DNA of 64,000 nt from Saccharomonospora marina XMU15 (GCF_000244955.1 NZ_CM001439.1:620001-684000), one strand, 5' to 3'; counted from the first letter of the stretch, positions 1-9,397 are shown. Notes: generated from the letters alone by a model not told the origin. Program-made: numbers and translations.

Positions 1-40
1 ACCGAACAACACCTGGTCACAGACCCATACTAGCGTGATA

Positions 41-56
41 TCGAACGTATGTTCGA
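41..56. promoter_or_regulatory. LexA (SOS) box
   Basis: TCGAACGTATGTTCGA is a perfect palindrome in its arms and fits the mycobacterial/actinobacterial LexA consensus TCGAACRNRYGTTYGA at every position. The next gene to the right is leftward-facing and ends at 137, so the box should control a gene transcribed leftward off the window, or one in the short stretch before it. No convincing gene is seen between 1 and 136. Confidence 0.75.
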
Positions 57-136
57 ACACGATGGAGTGAAAAGAAAGGTCCAAAGTGAATGGCTCTGCG
101 GGCGGCTGGCTGTCGCCGAAGCGGTCGCACATCGTG

Positions 137-571
137 TCAGCGCAGGTACGCACACAATCGCGTACACAGCTCCTCGATTTCGAAACGCGAAGCACGGGGT
201 CCGTGGGGCCACAGGTGGCCTTCGAACCAGTCGATATGGCGCGGGGTGCCGCGGTGGCGCACGAACACATGCTGATGGAAGTGCGCGACAGTGCGGCCAA
301 CGATGGCCGAATAGACAGCCTCGCAGTCGACTTCGCTTCGTAAGCCGCGCGCGAGCGCCCATGAGGCTCGCGCGATCGCCTCCACTTCCTCGGGCTCCAG
401 CAGGTCGAGCGAGGGGACATGCCGGCGACACTCCACGAACAGGTAGCCGGGAAACGCCCTTCCGTTCTCCTCGACCGGGCGGTGTGACACGACAACGAGG
501 TCGCTCATCCACACCACGGGTCCGACCAGCGGGCCCGCATCGCGATGCTTCGCGCAGATGAGGCATGCCAC
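137..571 (-). CDS. HIT (histidine triad) family protein
   Basis: This 144-residue protein has the histidine triad signature HFHQHVF near residue 115 and an N-terminal CLIC pair (Cys3, Cys6) such as HIT proteins use for zinc. HIT proteins hydrolyse or transfer nucleotides from nucleoside phosphates. The start is GTG at 571, because the ATG at 566 is in another frame. It begins 10 bp after the PAP2 stop, so it is the last gene of the exopolysaccharide operon. A role in recycling nucleotide sugars is possible, but nothing in the sequence specifies a substrate. Confidence 0.8.
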   Translation of the reverse strand: MACLICAKHRDAGPLVGPVVWMSDLVVVSHRPVEENGRAFPGYLFVECRRHVPSLDLLEPEEVEAIARASWALARGLRSEVDCEAVYSAIVGRTVAHFHQHVFVRHRGTPRHIDWFEGHLWPHGPRASRFEIEELCTRLCAYLR

Positions 572-581
572 GGGACAAAGA

Positions 582-1220
582 CTAACCGCTGACCCGACCG
601 CGCCAGTACAGTTCGAGCAGCCAGCCCGCCGTCGGCACCACGATCAACGCGGTGCACCAGCCGCCGACCGCGTCGGTCGGGTAATGGGAGCCGAGCACGA
701 CCTGTGCCCAGCCCATGGCGAGTGCTGCCGCGGACCCGATGGCCAGTACGAGGAATCCCCCGATCACCCTGCCAAGCCCGAGCACATTGGTCAGCAGCAG
801 CGCGGCGACGAGTCCGACGGCGGTGGCGAACGCCGTGTGCCCACTGGGGAAGGACAGGTGGCCGCCGTTGATCGTGCGGTCGACCAGTGGCTTCAGCAAC
901 GCTGTCGCGGCGATGGTCGAGGCAGGCCCCACGACAGCCAGCACCGCCAGCCTCGGCCTGTGCGAGAACAGACATGCCGAACCCAGCGCCACCAACACCA
1001 GCAACGCACCGACCGGCTCCGCGCCGAAGTCGATCACTCGAGCGATCAGGTACACCGCGAACACCGGCCGCTCCAGCCAGCCCTGAACGGCCGCGTCCAC
1101 TCCGCTCGCCGTCCCCGCACCGGAGTAACCGAAGCCCAGCACCACCAGGACCAGCGTGGCGGGCGCGATGATCAACCACGGTTGTCTCAACAGTGACGGG
1201 CTCGGCGCGGTGCGTGTCAT
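582..1220 (-). CDS. PAP2-family membrane phosphatase
   Basis: A 212-residue protein with several hydrophobic helices and the acid phosphatase motifs: a KPLVDR segment, PSGHTAF (catalytic His) and GSHYPTDAVGG (His nucleophile and Asp). Family members dephosphorylate lipid pyrophosphates such as undecaprenyl diphosphate at the membrane. Its ATG overlaps the stop of the preceding glycosyltransferase (TGATG), implying coupled translation. In this operon it probably recycles the polyprenyl carrier released after polymer transfer; this is inference from context. Confidence 0.85.
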   Translation of the reverse strand: MTRTAPSPSLLRQPWLIIAPATLVLVVLGFGYSGAGTASGVDAAVQGWLERPVFAVYLIARVIDFGAEPVGALLVLVALGSACLFSHRPRLAVLAVVGPASTIAATALLKPLVDRTINGGHLSFPSGHTAFATAVGLVAALLLTNVLGLGRVIGGFLVLAIGSAAALAMGWAQVVLGSHYPTDAVGGWCTALIVVPTAGWLLELYWRGRVSG

Positions 1221-2410
1221 CACGGCCTCGCCTCGTCCAACACCGACTCGTACTCGGCCACCAGCCGGGCCAGTCCAGCGGCGGGGGAGAAGTCGCGTTC
1301 GTAGCGCCGCCGCGCCGCCAAGCCCATGGCGCGATTGCGTTCGCCGTCCCGCGTGATCCGCAGTAGCGACTCTCCCAGCGAGGCGGCGTCGCCAGGCCGG
1401 TGCAGCAGACCGGTCACGCCGTCGTCGACGAGTTCGGGAAACGCGCCGTGCGCCGCGGCGACAGCGGGCACGCCCGCGGCCATGGCCTCCACCACCACCA
1501 GCCCGAACGCCTCCAACCAAGTGGACGGAGCGGCGACAGCCACCGCGCCGGCCGCGAGTTCACGGCACTCCTCGGCGTCGCGCAGACCGAGGTAGCGCAC
1601 GTCGGAGCGGCCGCGGGCCCAGGCAGCGACCTCCACCTCCATCGGGCCGGACCCCGCCAGCACGAGCGGGACACCCAAACCGCCGTCGCGGGCCAGCCGG
1701 TCCCAAGCGGCCATGAGCAGGCGCACGCCTTTCTCCTCGGTCAGCCGCCCGAGATACAGCACGTGCTCGCCGGGAAACCGCCTCCGCGCACCCACGTCGG
1801 GCACGAAGTTGTGCTTGACGGTGAGCAGGCCCGCGGGCAGGCCCGCACGAACCAGCAGTTCACGCTGGGCGTGCGAGATGCACAGCAGCCGCGAAACCTG
1901 CGACCGCCAGCGACCGCGGTTGGCGAGCACGCTCGCCGCGACCGGCAGGGTGGCAGGCCGCGACCCCCGGTAGCAGCCGTGCAGCAGCGAGGGCAGTGGC
2001 GCGCGGCCGACACAGTCGGTACACACCCGCCCGTCGCGGTACAGGGTCCCCGGCGGGCACACCAGCGTGTAGTTGTGCAGGGTAGCCACGGCAGGTACAC
2101 GCTCGTCGGCGCACGCGGCCAGCACCGAGGGCGACAGCAACGGGAAGGTGTTGTGGACATGCACGACATCGGGCCGCCACGCCCGTATCCGGGCGGCGAG
2201 TTCCACCCGCACGGCCGGATTCCACGGCACCCGCAGCGGTACCGCCGCCTTGGCCAGTGGCGACATGGTCGCGATGTCGTCACTGCGCCGCTCGAACAGT
2301 TCCACGTCGTGTCCTGCGTCCGCGAGCAGGGCAGTCTCCCTGTCCACCACCCGGTTCTCGCCGCTGGGCTGCTCGCCGCGGTACCGGTTGTGCACGACCA
2401 GAACCCTCAT
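1220..2410 (-). CDS. Glycosyltransferase family 4
   Basis: This is a 396-residue GT-B glycosyltransferase. The N-terminal domain starts MRVLVVHNRY, with VVHVHNTF near residue 85, and the C-terminal domain has YLGRLTEEKGV, the donor-site run STWLEAFGLVVVEAMAAGVP and a terminal helix. CxxC residues near residue 130 (VCTDCVG) may form a zinc knuckle seen in some GT4 proteins. The ATG at 2410 overlaps the upstream polymerase stop by 4 bp (ATGA). It is expected to add one sugar to the lipid-linked repeat unit; donor and acceptor are unknown. Confidence 0.88.
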   Translation of the reverse strand: MRVLVVHNRYRGEQPSGENRVVDRETALLADAGHDVELFERRSDDIATMSPLAKAAVPLRVPWNPAVRVELAARIRAWRPDVVHVHNTFPLLSPSVLAACADERVPAVATLHNYTLVCPPGTLYRDGRVCTDCVGRAPLPSLLHGCYRGSRPATLPVAASVLANRGRWRSQVSRLLCISHAQRELLVRAGLPAGLLTVKHNFVPDVGARRRFPGEHVLYLGRLTEEKGVRLLMAAWDRLARDGGLGVPLVLAGSGPMEVEVAAWARGRSDVRYLGLRDAEECRELAAGAVAVAAPSTWLEAFGLVVVEAMAAGVPAVAAAHGAFPELVDDGVTGLLHRPGDAASLGESLLRITRDGERNRAMGLAARRRYERDFSPAAGLARLVAEYESVLDEARP

Positions 2411-3609
2411 GCCGCTTGCCTGCCCGAGGTGAGCAGCGAAGCGGCTACGGCCAGGTGCAACAGGTAGGTGGAGGCGTCGCCGAGACCCGCCTCGGTGTAG
2501 GAAGCCACCAGGCAGTAGCCGATGAGGAACATCGCGCACGCCCGCTCGATGGAGGGAGGCCGCAGCGCGGCGGCGACCACGAGCGCGGCCAGCAACACGC
2601 ACACGATGGCGACACCCACGAATCCCTGCTCGTGATAGACGGCGAGCCAGGCGCTGTCGATGGGCAGCCCGTCGAAGGACTTGTCCGTCAGCCCGACACC
2701 CAGCAGTCGCTCACCTGTGGAGCGGGGAAGGGCGAGCAGCGCGTCCCACACCTTTGCCCTGCCGGTGAGGTTGGCCAGGTCCTCCTCGCTTTGCCCACGC
2801 AGAAACCACGCCTGCACCGCGGGGCCCGCAGCTACCGTCACCAGCCCGACGACCAGCATCGCCCAGCCGAACATCCGCCTTGCCCGCGCGCTGGTGAACG
2901 TCAGCGACAGCACGGCGACAGCCAGCCCGGCCACCAGCCCGAGGGTGGCCGTACGGGTGTGGCTCAGCAGCAGAGCGGCGACCGCGGGCAACAGCAGCAC
3001 CACGGCACTTCGCCAGTCGCAGCGGCGGCCGAGCCACAGCACCATGGTGAGCCCGATGACGACAGCCGCGTACTGGCCGACCTGCGGCGCTGTGAGCGGC
3101 CACAGCGCGCCGACGAGCCTGCCTCCGTAGTAGTCCGGCAGTGCGAGTCCCGGCGCGACGAGCAACCCCAGCAGCACCGAGAGCAGCACGGCGGCGGCCG
3201 CCCTGATGTGGTGCCTGACGAACGTCAGCGTGGAATCCCACCATGGCGTCAGCAGCCACAGCGTCGCCACGAACACGGCGAACCGCACGCAGCGAAGCAG
3301 CGCGCCGACTCCGGAACCCAGGTCGACGCTGGACACCACGCTCAGCACCACCAGCAGACTCAGTGAAAGCAGGAAGACGCTTGGCCGCAGCCGCACCCTC
3401 GGGTTGAGCAGCAGGGCGAGCGCGAACGCCGCGACGAGCGCGCCCATCGTCACCACCTGGATCACCAGACGCGGTATCGGGATGAGCGTTTCCGCACCCG
3501 CGGAGCCGAGCGTGTTGACGATCAGTAGCGCCCACACCGCGCCGAGGTATGGCGGCGCCTGCTGTTCGGGCACCGCCGCCGACGGTGAACTCAGCTGGGG
3601 CAGGCTCAT
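2407..3609 (-). CDS. O-antigen ligase/polymerase-like membrane protein (Wzy-type)
   Basis: About 400 residues, almost entirely hydrophobic, with roughly ten or more membrane helices and a larger external loop near residues 255-305. It resembles the Wzy_C/O-antigen ligase family, which polymerises or ligates lipid-linked oligosaccharides outside the membrane. ATG at 3609 follows the upstream stop by one base (TGAGATG) with GGGTGG just ahead; GTG at 3618 is an alternative giving three more residues. Ligase and polymerase cannot be told apart here. In a gram-positive EPS operon, polymerase is the more likely role. Confidence 0.8.
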   Translation of the reverse strand: MSLPQLSSPSAAVPEQQAPPYLGAVWALLIVNTLGSAGAETLIPIPRLVIQVVTMGALVAAFALALLLNPRVRLRPSVFLLSLSLLVVLSVVSSVDLGSGVGALLRCVRFAVFVATLWLLTPWWDSTLTFVRHHIRAAAAVLLSVLLGLLVAPGLALPDYYGGRLVGALWPLTAPQVGQYAAVVIGLTMVLWLGRRCDWRSAVVLLLPAVAALLLSHTRTATLGLVAGLAVAVLSLTFTSARARRMFGWAMLVVGLVTVAAGPAVQAWFLRGQSEEDLANLTGRAKVWDALLALPRSTGERLLGVGLTDKSFDGLPIDSAWLAVYHEQGFVGVAIVCVLLAALVVAAALRPPSIERACAMFLIGYCLVASYTEAGLGDASTYLLHLAVAASLLTSGRQAA

Positions 3610-3610
3610 C

Positions 3611-5134
3611 TCAGCCACCCGCCGCGCGCGAGAAGGTGCTGCCCCGGTCCTGCCGATAGGGGCCGACCTGCCACTGTGGCTGGTCGAGCACCCGGTCGGT
3701 GTCGAAGGCCATGAACGTCCACGGCCCGACGTAGGTGTTGTCGTGCCAGCGGTTGCGCTGCTCGAAGGTGATCGCCTGCTGTATCACCTCGCCCTGGTAA
3801 GGCGACCAGTCCGGGTAGGTCCCGTAGTTCGACAGCACCGCCATCCGCCCGCACAGTGCCTCGCAGCCGACGACGCTGGTGTCCAGCGAGAAGGTGTTGT
3901 GGTGGATGTCGACCCGCTGGGTCTTCCATCGGCAGTCGTCGAGCAACGGCGGTGACTCGATGGCTGGCGGGGAACATCTGTCCTGCCGCGGCACGAGCAG
4001 CGTGCAACTGCCGGAGGAGGTGTTGGCCGGACTGTTGCAGAACCGGTCGGCGTTCTCCCACAGCGTTATCCCCGACCAATTGTTCTCCAGCACGTTGTCG
4101 TAGATCTCGATCTTGTCCGTGCGAGCGGGAACCCTTGGCTCGCCACCGGACTCCGACACGTAGACGGTCGCGGCGGGGAAGCTGTCGCCGCCGTCGGCGA
4201 ACTTCCTGCCCTCCACCCAGTTGTTGCGGCGCAGCAGGTTCTTCCTGATCACGGCGTTGTAGCTGGTCTCGTAGAAGATGGCGGCGCTGTCGTTGTCCTC
4301 GATGAGGTTGCCCTCGATGAGGAAGTCGTTGTTGTTGGTATCGGCCCACAGGGCAGGGCCGCGGTTGTCGTGCACCCAGTTGCCTCGGATGTCGGCGCCG
4401 TTGACCTCCCAGAACTTCACGCCTCCGCTGCAACCGCACTCGGGAATCCTGCGCTCCCAGTCGGCGGTGTTGTTGCCGACGATCTCGTTGCCCTCGACGA
4501 CGAGGCCGGTGATGGTGCCGTCGGCCTTGTAGGCGTTCATGCCGTACTGGCCGTTGTCGCGCAGGCAGTTGCCCCGGACCTGCTGTCGCGCACCCGCCAT
4601 CAGCGCCGCACCCGCGTTGCCTTCGATGGTGTTGTGTTCGATCACCCAGCCGTCGGCGGAGTCGTGGTTGACCACGCCCTCGTTGACAGGCGCGACGAAG
4701 CCCCGCACGGTGAGGTGCTGGACGCGCACGTCCGCTGCGTTGCCGGTGAAGGCGTACCGGTTCGCCCGCTGCCCGTCCAGCACGGAGCCGGGCGCGCCGA
4801 CGTAGGTGTTGCCCCGCTTCGGAATCACCTGGTCGTACTGCGCCTTTCCGAGTCGGTGGGTCCCCGGCGCGAGCCAGAACGTCGTCGCTGGGCCGTGCCG
4901 GTTCGTTTTCGCCCGCAGATCTCCCGGCACGGCCGGATCGACGGGCACCGCGCCTTCCGGCGCCTGACTCGGCCCCTCCGCTGTCCCGCCGCACACCGCG
5001 GCCAGTGGCCGCGAACCGTCAGGTGGCCCGGTGCCGGATTCGTCGGAGGGCGTGCACGCCACCAGCGCCAGCACCGGCAGCACCGCGAGCAGCGCCAGGC
5101 CACGCCACGGGTTTCTGGCTTCTGGAACGTCCAT
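3611..5134 (-). CDS. Right-handed beta-helix lipoprotein
   Basis: This 507-residue protein has a lipoprotein signal (hydrophobic stretch ending LVAC, predicted lipidation at Cys27). It is followed by repeated short beta-rungs with Asn-rich turns (NNTADW, NNNDFLIEGN, NAVIRKNLLRRNN), the pattern of parallel beta-helix pectate-lyase-like proteins. Such proteins bind or cleave acidic polysaccharides. It lies between the heparinase-like gene and the polymerase, so it probably acts on the exported polymer at the cell surface. No catalytic residues could be assigned. Confidence 0.85.
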   Translation of the reverse strand: MDVPEARNPWRGLALLAVLPVLALVACTPSDESGTGPPDGSRPLAAVCGGTAEGPSQAPEGAVPVDPAVPGDLRAKTNRHGPATTFWLAPGTHRLGKAQYDQVIPKRGNTYVGAPGSVLDGQRANRYAFTGNAADVRVQHLTVRGFVAPVNEGVVNHDSADGWVIEHNTIEGNAGAALMAGARQQVRGNCLRDNGQYGMNAYKADGTITGLVVEGNEIVGNNTADWERRIPECGCSGGVKFWEVNGADIRGNWVHDNRGPALWADTNNNDFLIEGNLIEDNDSAAIFYETSYNAVIRKNLLRRNNWVEGRKFADGGDSFPAATVYVSESGGEPRVPARTDKIEIYDNVLENNWSGITLWENADRFCNSPANTSSGSCTLLVPRQDRCSPPAIESPPLLDDCRWKTQRVDIHHNTFSLDTSVVGCEALCGRMAVLSNYGTYPDWSPYQGEVIQQAITFEQRNRWHDNTYVGPWTFMAFDTDRVLDQPQWQVGPYRQDRGSTFSRAAGG

Positions 5135-5156
5135 GATGCCGGTGACCTCTCCTCGG

Positions 5157-7121
5157 TCAGCTGGGCAGCCGCAGCACGGTGGTCAGTGCCGACTCGCCCG
5201 CGAGCCCCGTGCCCAGCAGGGTTTGGCAAGGTTGGCGGCGGCCGAACCCGGGCGAGTACCAGCCCAGCGGCGGTTGCGTCTCACCCCGGTGGGCCGTCCA
5301 GGTCAGCTCGGGCGGCAACAGCAGCACGGCGGCCCGCCCGTGCCCTTCGACGCTCCACCGCAGCCGTGCCGTATTGCCCGCGACGGTGGCCGTCACCGTG
5401 GGACCCAGGTGGTATGCCAACCTGCACGGGCGCGGTACGGCACCGCGCACCTCGTCGACCACCTTCAGTTCCCGCCGCCGCGGGTCCAACTCGACGCTTC
5501 GCCGGTGGATCGCCGCGTCCCTGCCGTGCGCGTAGCCGTCGTGCTCGGCGGACCACGCCAACGGGCCCGCGGCGATGACCCGGGTTCTGGCGTGCCTTGT
5601 CCACAGGAACGGACCGCCGGAAACCGACTGGTCGCGACCGGCCAGTTCCATGGTGTTGTGGGCAAGCGTGGACCTGAAGTAGGCGCGCCACGCGGGCTCG
5701 CGGTGGTAGCAGTAGGTGCCGGGATCGGCGAGCACGTCCACGCCGTCGTGGCGGACCTCGATGGACAGCGCGTCGGCGTGCGCGTGCGCCGCGATCGAGC
5801 CGAAGCCGTGCGGGCCCCCGTCACAGCGACACCAGATCTCACCGCCTGTGCCGGGCTCGTGATCGGAGGTACGCAGCAGGGTCAGTCCGGCGTCCGCGAA
5901 GTGCCAGCGACGTCTCGCCGGTCGCCGTACGGCCGCTCGCGGCGCGCGGGCCAGCGAGGTCAGCAGCGGCGTCAACAGGTCCCCGCCCGGGGTTTCGGGC
6001 CACCAGTCCAAGCGGCCGAACAGCGCCCCACCGGTGCGCAGCAGCGCCGCCCACCGCTGCGTGCCTGCCCCGTCGAGGAGCAGCCCGTAGCCGTCATCGG
6101 CGTCACCCTGCCTGGGGGGACGCAACCCGGTGTCCACGACCGCCGCGAGTGCGTCGGTCATCCTGTTCAACACCAGCCACGAGGAGTCCGGCACCTCCAG
6201 CCCCGCCGCATCGGCCTCGAGCACGCCCGCCAGGCCCAGCTCCAGCACCAGACCGTGGTACTCGGTGGCGAGTTCGGCGTTGAGCCCGCTGCCGAAGGTG
6301 TTGCGCCGAAGCCGCTCGTCAAGCGCGGCCATCGCCCGCTGACCCCAGCGCGTCGACTCGGCGAACCAGTCGAACGCGCACGCCGAGGCCAGTAGCCCGG
6401 CCTGCTCCGCGACCGCGTGGTTGTTGGCCGACGATCCTCTGCTGGGCAGCGCCACCAGCCAGCGCTGGTGCCACCAGACCTGGTGCAGCGCCTCGGGGTT
6501 GTCCTCGAACAGGCCCTTGGCACCCGGCCAGCCGTCGAGCAGCCTGCGCACCCACACCCACGACAGCAGCCGGATGCCGAGTTCGATACCGCTCACCCAG
6601 TGCACCCCGCGCAGCGGCGGGTTGGCCGCCCACCACGACTTCAAGTGGTCGGCAACCCGTTGCGCGTATCTGTCGTCGCCGCTGACCGCATAGGCGGCCG
6701 CCAACACGGTGAGGTGCTGGTGCCTGGACAGCTCCCACAGTTGCTTGATGTCGCCGACGACCTTCTCGTCACGGTAGGCGATATCGAAGGCGTAGGCGTC
6801 GTTCGGTGCCGTCGTGCCGGTTCTCGGGTCGTACGCCCAGTCCGGGGCGAGGAGGTCGGTCCTGCTCACCCCGAAGAACTCGCCGTAGCCGTCGAGCAGT
6901 CGCTCAGCGGTGGCCAGCAACCGGGCGCGGGCATCGGCCTGCACCGCCGCCACGGCACCGGTGTCGAGTCCCGCGCTGAACCGCCGCCCTGGCATCGCGT
7001 TGACCTGACCGTGGCCACCACGCCGCCACCTTCGCTTGCGGGTTTCGGCTGCGACCCTGCCCGCGATCTCGAGTGGGCCCATGCGGGAAAGCCGCCGGAG
7101 GTACCAGCCCGGTGTCGTCAT
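5157..7121 (-). CDS. Heparinase II/III family protein
   Basis: A 654-residue protein with an alpha-helical N-terminal half (many Trp/Leu repeats, NNHAVAEQAG near residue 230) and a C-terminal beta-sandwich domain. The latter includes HAHADALSIEVRHDGVDVL and DPGTYCYH, typical of the heparinase II/III family. These enzymes cleave uronic-acid-containing polysaccharides by beta-elimination. The ATG overlaps the upstream stop by 4 bp. With a nucleotide-sugar dehydrogenase in the same operon, a uronic-acid polymer is a plausible substrate. No signal peptide is evident, so the site of action is uncertain. Confidence 0.85.
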   Translation of the reverse strand: MTTPGWYLRRLSRMGPLEIAGRVAAETRKRRWRRGGHGQVNAMPGRRFSAGLDTGAVAAVQADARARLLATAERLLDGYGEFFGVSRTDLLAPDWAYDPRTGTTAPNDAYAFDIAYRDEKVVGDIKQLWELSRHQHLTVLAAAYAVSGDDRYAQRVADHLKSWWAANPPLRGVHWVSGIELGIRLLSWVWVRRLLDGWPGAKGLFEDNPEALHQVWWHQRWLVALPSRGSSANNHAVAEQAGLLASACAFDWFAESTRWGQRAMAALDERLRRNTFGSGLNAELATEYHGLVLELGLAGVLEADAAGLEVPDSSWLVLNRMTDALAAVVDTGLRPPRQGDADDGYGLLLDGAGTQRWAALLRTGGALFGRLDWWPETPGGDLLTPLLTSLARAPRAAVRRPARRRWHFADAGLTLLRTSDHEPGTGGEIWCRCDGGPHGFGSIAAHAHADALSIEVRHDGVDVLADPGTYCYHREPAWRAYFRSTLAHNTMELAGRDQSVSGGPFLWTRHARTRVIAAGPLAWSAEHDGYAHGRDAAIHRRSVELDPRRRELKVVDEVRGAVPRPCRLAYHLGPTVTATVAGNTARLRWSVEGHGRAAVLLLPPELTWTAHRGETQPPLGWYSPGFGRRQPCQTLLGTGLAGESALTTVLRLPS

Positions 7122-9397
7122 CGCGGCACCTCGATACCGACCGGCCCAGCGCTGGTGAGACTGGAATTCACGGCGAGCGTCGCCAGCGTGGTGGAGACCA
7201 GCGAGGCAAGCGGGATCGGCATCGCAGCGCCGGTGCGAACCGCGTCGAGGAACGCGTCCAGTTGTGCCCGTTGCCCCTTGTCACGTCCCTTCGGCAGGCG
7301 AGGGCTGGTCGAGCGGCGCCGCGCGTACAGCTGCGCGCTCGCGAAGTCGTCCAGCCGCAACACCTTGCCGTCGGCCACCACGTCCAGCGTTTCCTTGGGG
7401 AAACTGGCCGCTCCACCGGTGGCGTAGGTGATGGCAGCCGTGGAGCCGTCCGGATAGCGCAGCAGCACCTGCAGGCCGGTGTTGCCCTGGTCCGCGCATG
7501 CGTACACCGAGATCGGGTCCGCGTCCAGCAGCCAGCTCACGGTGTCGATGAAGTGGCCACCCTCACCGGCGAAGCGGGAACCCTCGGTGTGCTGCCGGGA
7601 GTACCAGCTGCCTTGCTCCAGCCGCCCAGCGTTGACCAGGTAGCGCACGGTGGCGGGTCCGACCCTGCGGCCGAACCGGCCCTTGGCCTTGCGCAGCAGC
7701 GGCGCGAACCTGCGGTTGAAGCCGACCTGCAGCCGGTCGTTGCCGGATTCCTCGACGGCGGCCAGCACCCCGCGCAGCTCGTCCTCACTCAGCGCGAGCG
7801 GTTTCTCCACGAACACCGCCTTACCCGCGCGCAGCGCGCGGCCGACCAACTCCGCGTGCGAGCTGTGCCTCGTCACCACGAACACCGCGTCCACATCCGG
7901 GTCGGTGAGCACGTCGGCGACGTCGGTGGACGACGCCTCGAAGCCGAACTTCCGCTCGGCGTTGGCCGCCGAGAGCGCCGTTGTGGTAGCCACCGTGCTC
8001 AGCCGGACGTCCTGCCGGTCGCGCAGGTGTGGCAGCAGCATGGAGCAGGCGTAGTTGCCCGCACCTATGAAGGCGACCCGCACAGTGTCCTTTCCGTGCA
8101 GGCCCTTTCCGTGCAGGCCCTTTCCGTGCAGGCCCTTTCCGTGCAGGCCCTTTCCGTGCAGGCCCTTTCCGCGCAGGTCCTTCTCGGACAGCAGCTTGGC
8201 GTGGCCGTGGCGGGGAAGTGAGGCCGTCGAGACGAAAGCGGCGGTGTTGCCGGTTGCCGATGCCGGGTAGGTCGGTGTCGGGTAGCGGAACAACACGGCG
8301 ACGGCCTTCAGCTCGCCTTCCGACAGCCGTCGGTAGGTATCCACCGCGTCGGCGAACTCGGCGACGTGCGACACCAGCGAACCGACGTCGACGCTGCCCC
8401 GCGCGAGCAGATCGACGAAGCAGGAGAGGTTCCTTCGCTCGGTCCAGCGCACGTAGCCGATCGGGTAGTCGCGGCCCTCGAGTTCGTACTCGGGGTCGTA
8501 GCGGCCGGGCCCGTAGGAGCGGGAGAAGCGGACGTCGAGTTCCTTCTCGTAGTAGGCGTTCCACGGCAGGTCGAGCCTGCACTTGCCGATGTCGACCACG
8601 GTGCCGCGGTCACGGCTCAGCCGCGCCGCCAGTTCGACGGGTTGGTTGCTGCCCCCACCCGCCGCCAGGTACACCTGGTCGACGCCGTGCCCGTCGGTGA
8701 GCTCGGCGACGGCGGCATCGACCAGCTGCGACTCCGGCGCCGCGCACATCACGGCGCCGAGTGCCTCGGCCAGCTCGCAACGAACGGGATCGGGGTCGAC
8801 GCCCACGACACGGACCCCCGACGCGGTGAGCAGTTGCGCCACCAATTGGCCGATCAGGCCGAGGCCGATCACCAGCGCCACATCGCCCAGCCGCGGCTCA
8901 CCCCTTCGAACCCCCTGCATCGCGATCGCGCCGACAGTGGCGAACGCGGCGTGGCTCGGTTCCACCTCCGACGGCACCCGGACGTAGAGGTTGCGCGGCA
9001 CCCAGTTCAGCTCCGAATGCAGCGCGTGCTCGTTTCCCGCGCACGCCACCAGGTCGCCGACCACGACGTCGTCCACACCCGCGCCGACCTCCACCACTTC
9101 ACCGCACAGCGAGTAGCCGAGCGGGGTGTAGGAGTCGAGCCGGTTGGTGACTTTGCGGTAGGTCGCCGCGAGCCCGTTGGTGGTGACGCTGGCCGCCACC
9201 TTGGCCACCTGATCCGGCCGCGCGCGTGCCTTGCCCAGCAGCGACATGCCTGCCTCGGAGACCTTCATCAACTCGGTGCCCGTCGAGATCAACGAGTACA
9301 GGGTCCGCACGAGGACGCCACCCGCCTTGCAGGCGGGAGGCGACACGTCGAGCAGTGCCAGCTCGCCGCTCTTGTAGTTCTGCACGAGGTGTTTCAC
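7118..9397 (-). CDS. Bi-domain oxidoreductase: zinc-type dehydrogenase fused to Gfo/Idh/MocA
   Basis: About 759 residues. The first half (1 to about 370) is a medium-chain dehydrogenase with SLISTGTE, a GLIGQLVAQLL nucleotide-binding loop and VGVDPDP. The second half (about 440 to end) is a Gfo/Idh/MocA oxidoreductase with RVAFIGAGNYA and VFVEKPLALS. The halves are joined by a linker carrying a GLHGK pentapeptide repeat. Such fusions are common beside heparinase II/III genes in polysaccharide clusters, and sugar modification is inferred. The start chosen is GTG 9397 (GGGAAGG upstream); an upstream TTG at 9475 would overlap asnB. Confidence 0.85.
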   Translation of the reverse strand: MKHLVQNYKSGELALLDVSPPACKAGGVLVRTLYSLISTGTELMKVSEAGMSLLGKARARPDQVAKVAASVTTNGLAATYRKVTNRLDSYTPLGYSLCGEVVEVGAGVDDVVVGDLVACAGNEHALHSELNWVPRNLYVRVPSEVEPSHAAFATVGAIAMQGVRRGEPRLGDVALVIGLGLIGQLVAQLLTASGVRVVGVDPDPVRCELAEALGAVMCAAPESQLVDAAVAELTDGHGVDQVYLAAGGGSNQPVELAARLSRDRGTVVDIGKCRLDLPWNAYYEKELDVRFSRSYGPGRYDPEYELEGRDYPIGYVRWTERRNLSCFVDLLARGSVDVGSLVSHVAEFADAVDTYRRLSEGELKAVAVLFRYPTPTYPASATGNTAAFVSTASLPRHGHAKLLSEKDLRGKGLHGKGLHGKGLHGKGLHGKGLHGKDTVRVAFIGAGNYACSMLLPHLRDRQDVRLSTVATTTALSAANAERKFGFEASSTDVADVLTDPDVDAVFVVTRHSSHAELVGRALRAGKAVFVEKPLALSEDELRGVLAAVEESGNDRLQVGFNRRFAPLLRKAKGRFGRRVGPATVRYLVNAGRLEQGSWYSRQHTEGSRFAGEGGHFIDTVSWLLDADPISVYACADQGNTGLQVLLRYPDGSTAAITYATGGAASFPKETLDVVADGKVLRLDDFASAQLYARRRSTSPRLPKGRDKGQRAQLDAFLDAVRTGAAMPIPLASLVSTTLATLAVNSSLTSAGPVGIEVPR
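8091..8180 (-). repeat. 15 bp in-frame tandem repeat (GLHGK pentapeptides)
   Basis: Five perfect copies of TTTCCGTGCAGGCCC run from 8091 to 8165, followed by one degenerate copy to 8180. Read on the minus strand each unit encodes Gly-Leu-His-Gly-Lys, and the degenerate copy encodes Asp-Leu-Arg-Gly-Lys. The repeat lies in the linker between the two oxidoreductase domains and keeps frame, so copy-number change would alter linker length by five residues. Confidence 0.97.

Noticed and set aside
30-578. Overlapping frames on both strands at the left edge
   Set aside because: They are Arg/Pro-rich shadows of the HIT gene. Neither has a ribosome site or a known domain, so no gene is assigned to 1-136.
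8091-8180. CRISPR array
   Set aside because: Units are 15 bp, abut without spacers and keep an open reading frame, so this is a coding tandem repeat.
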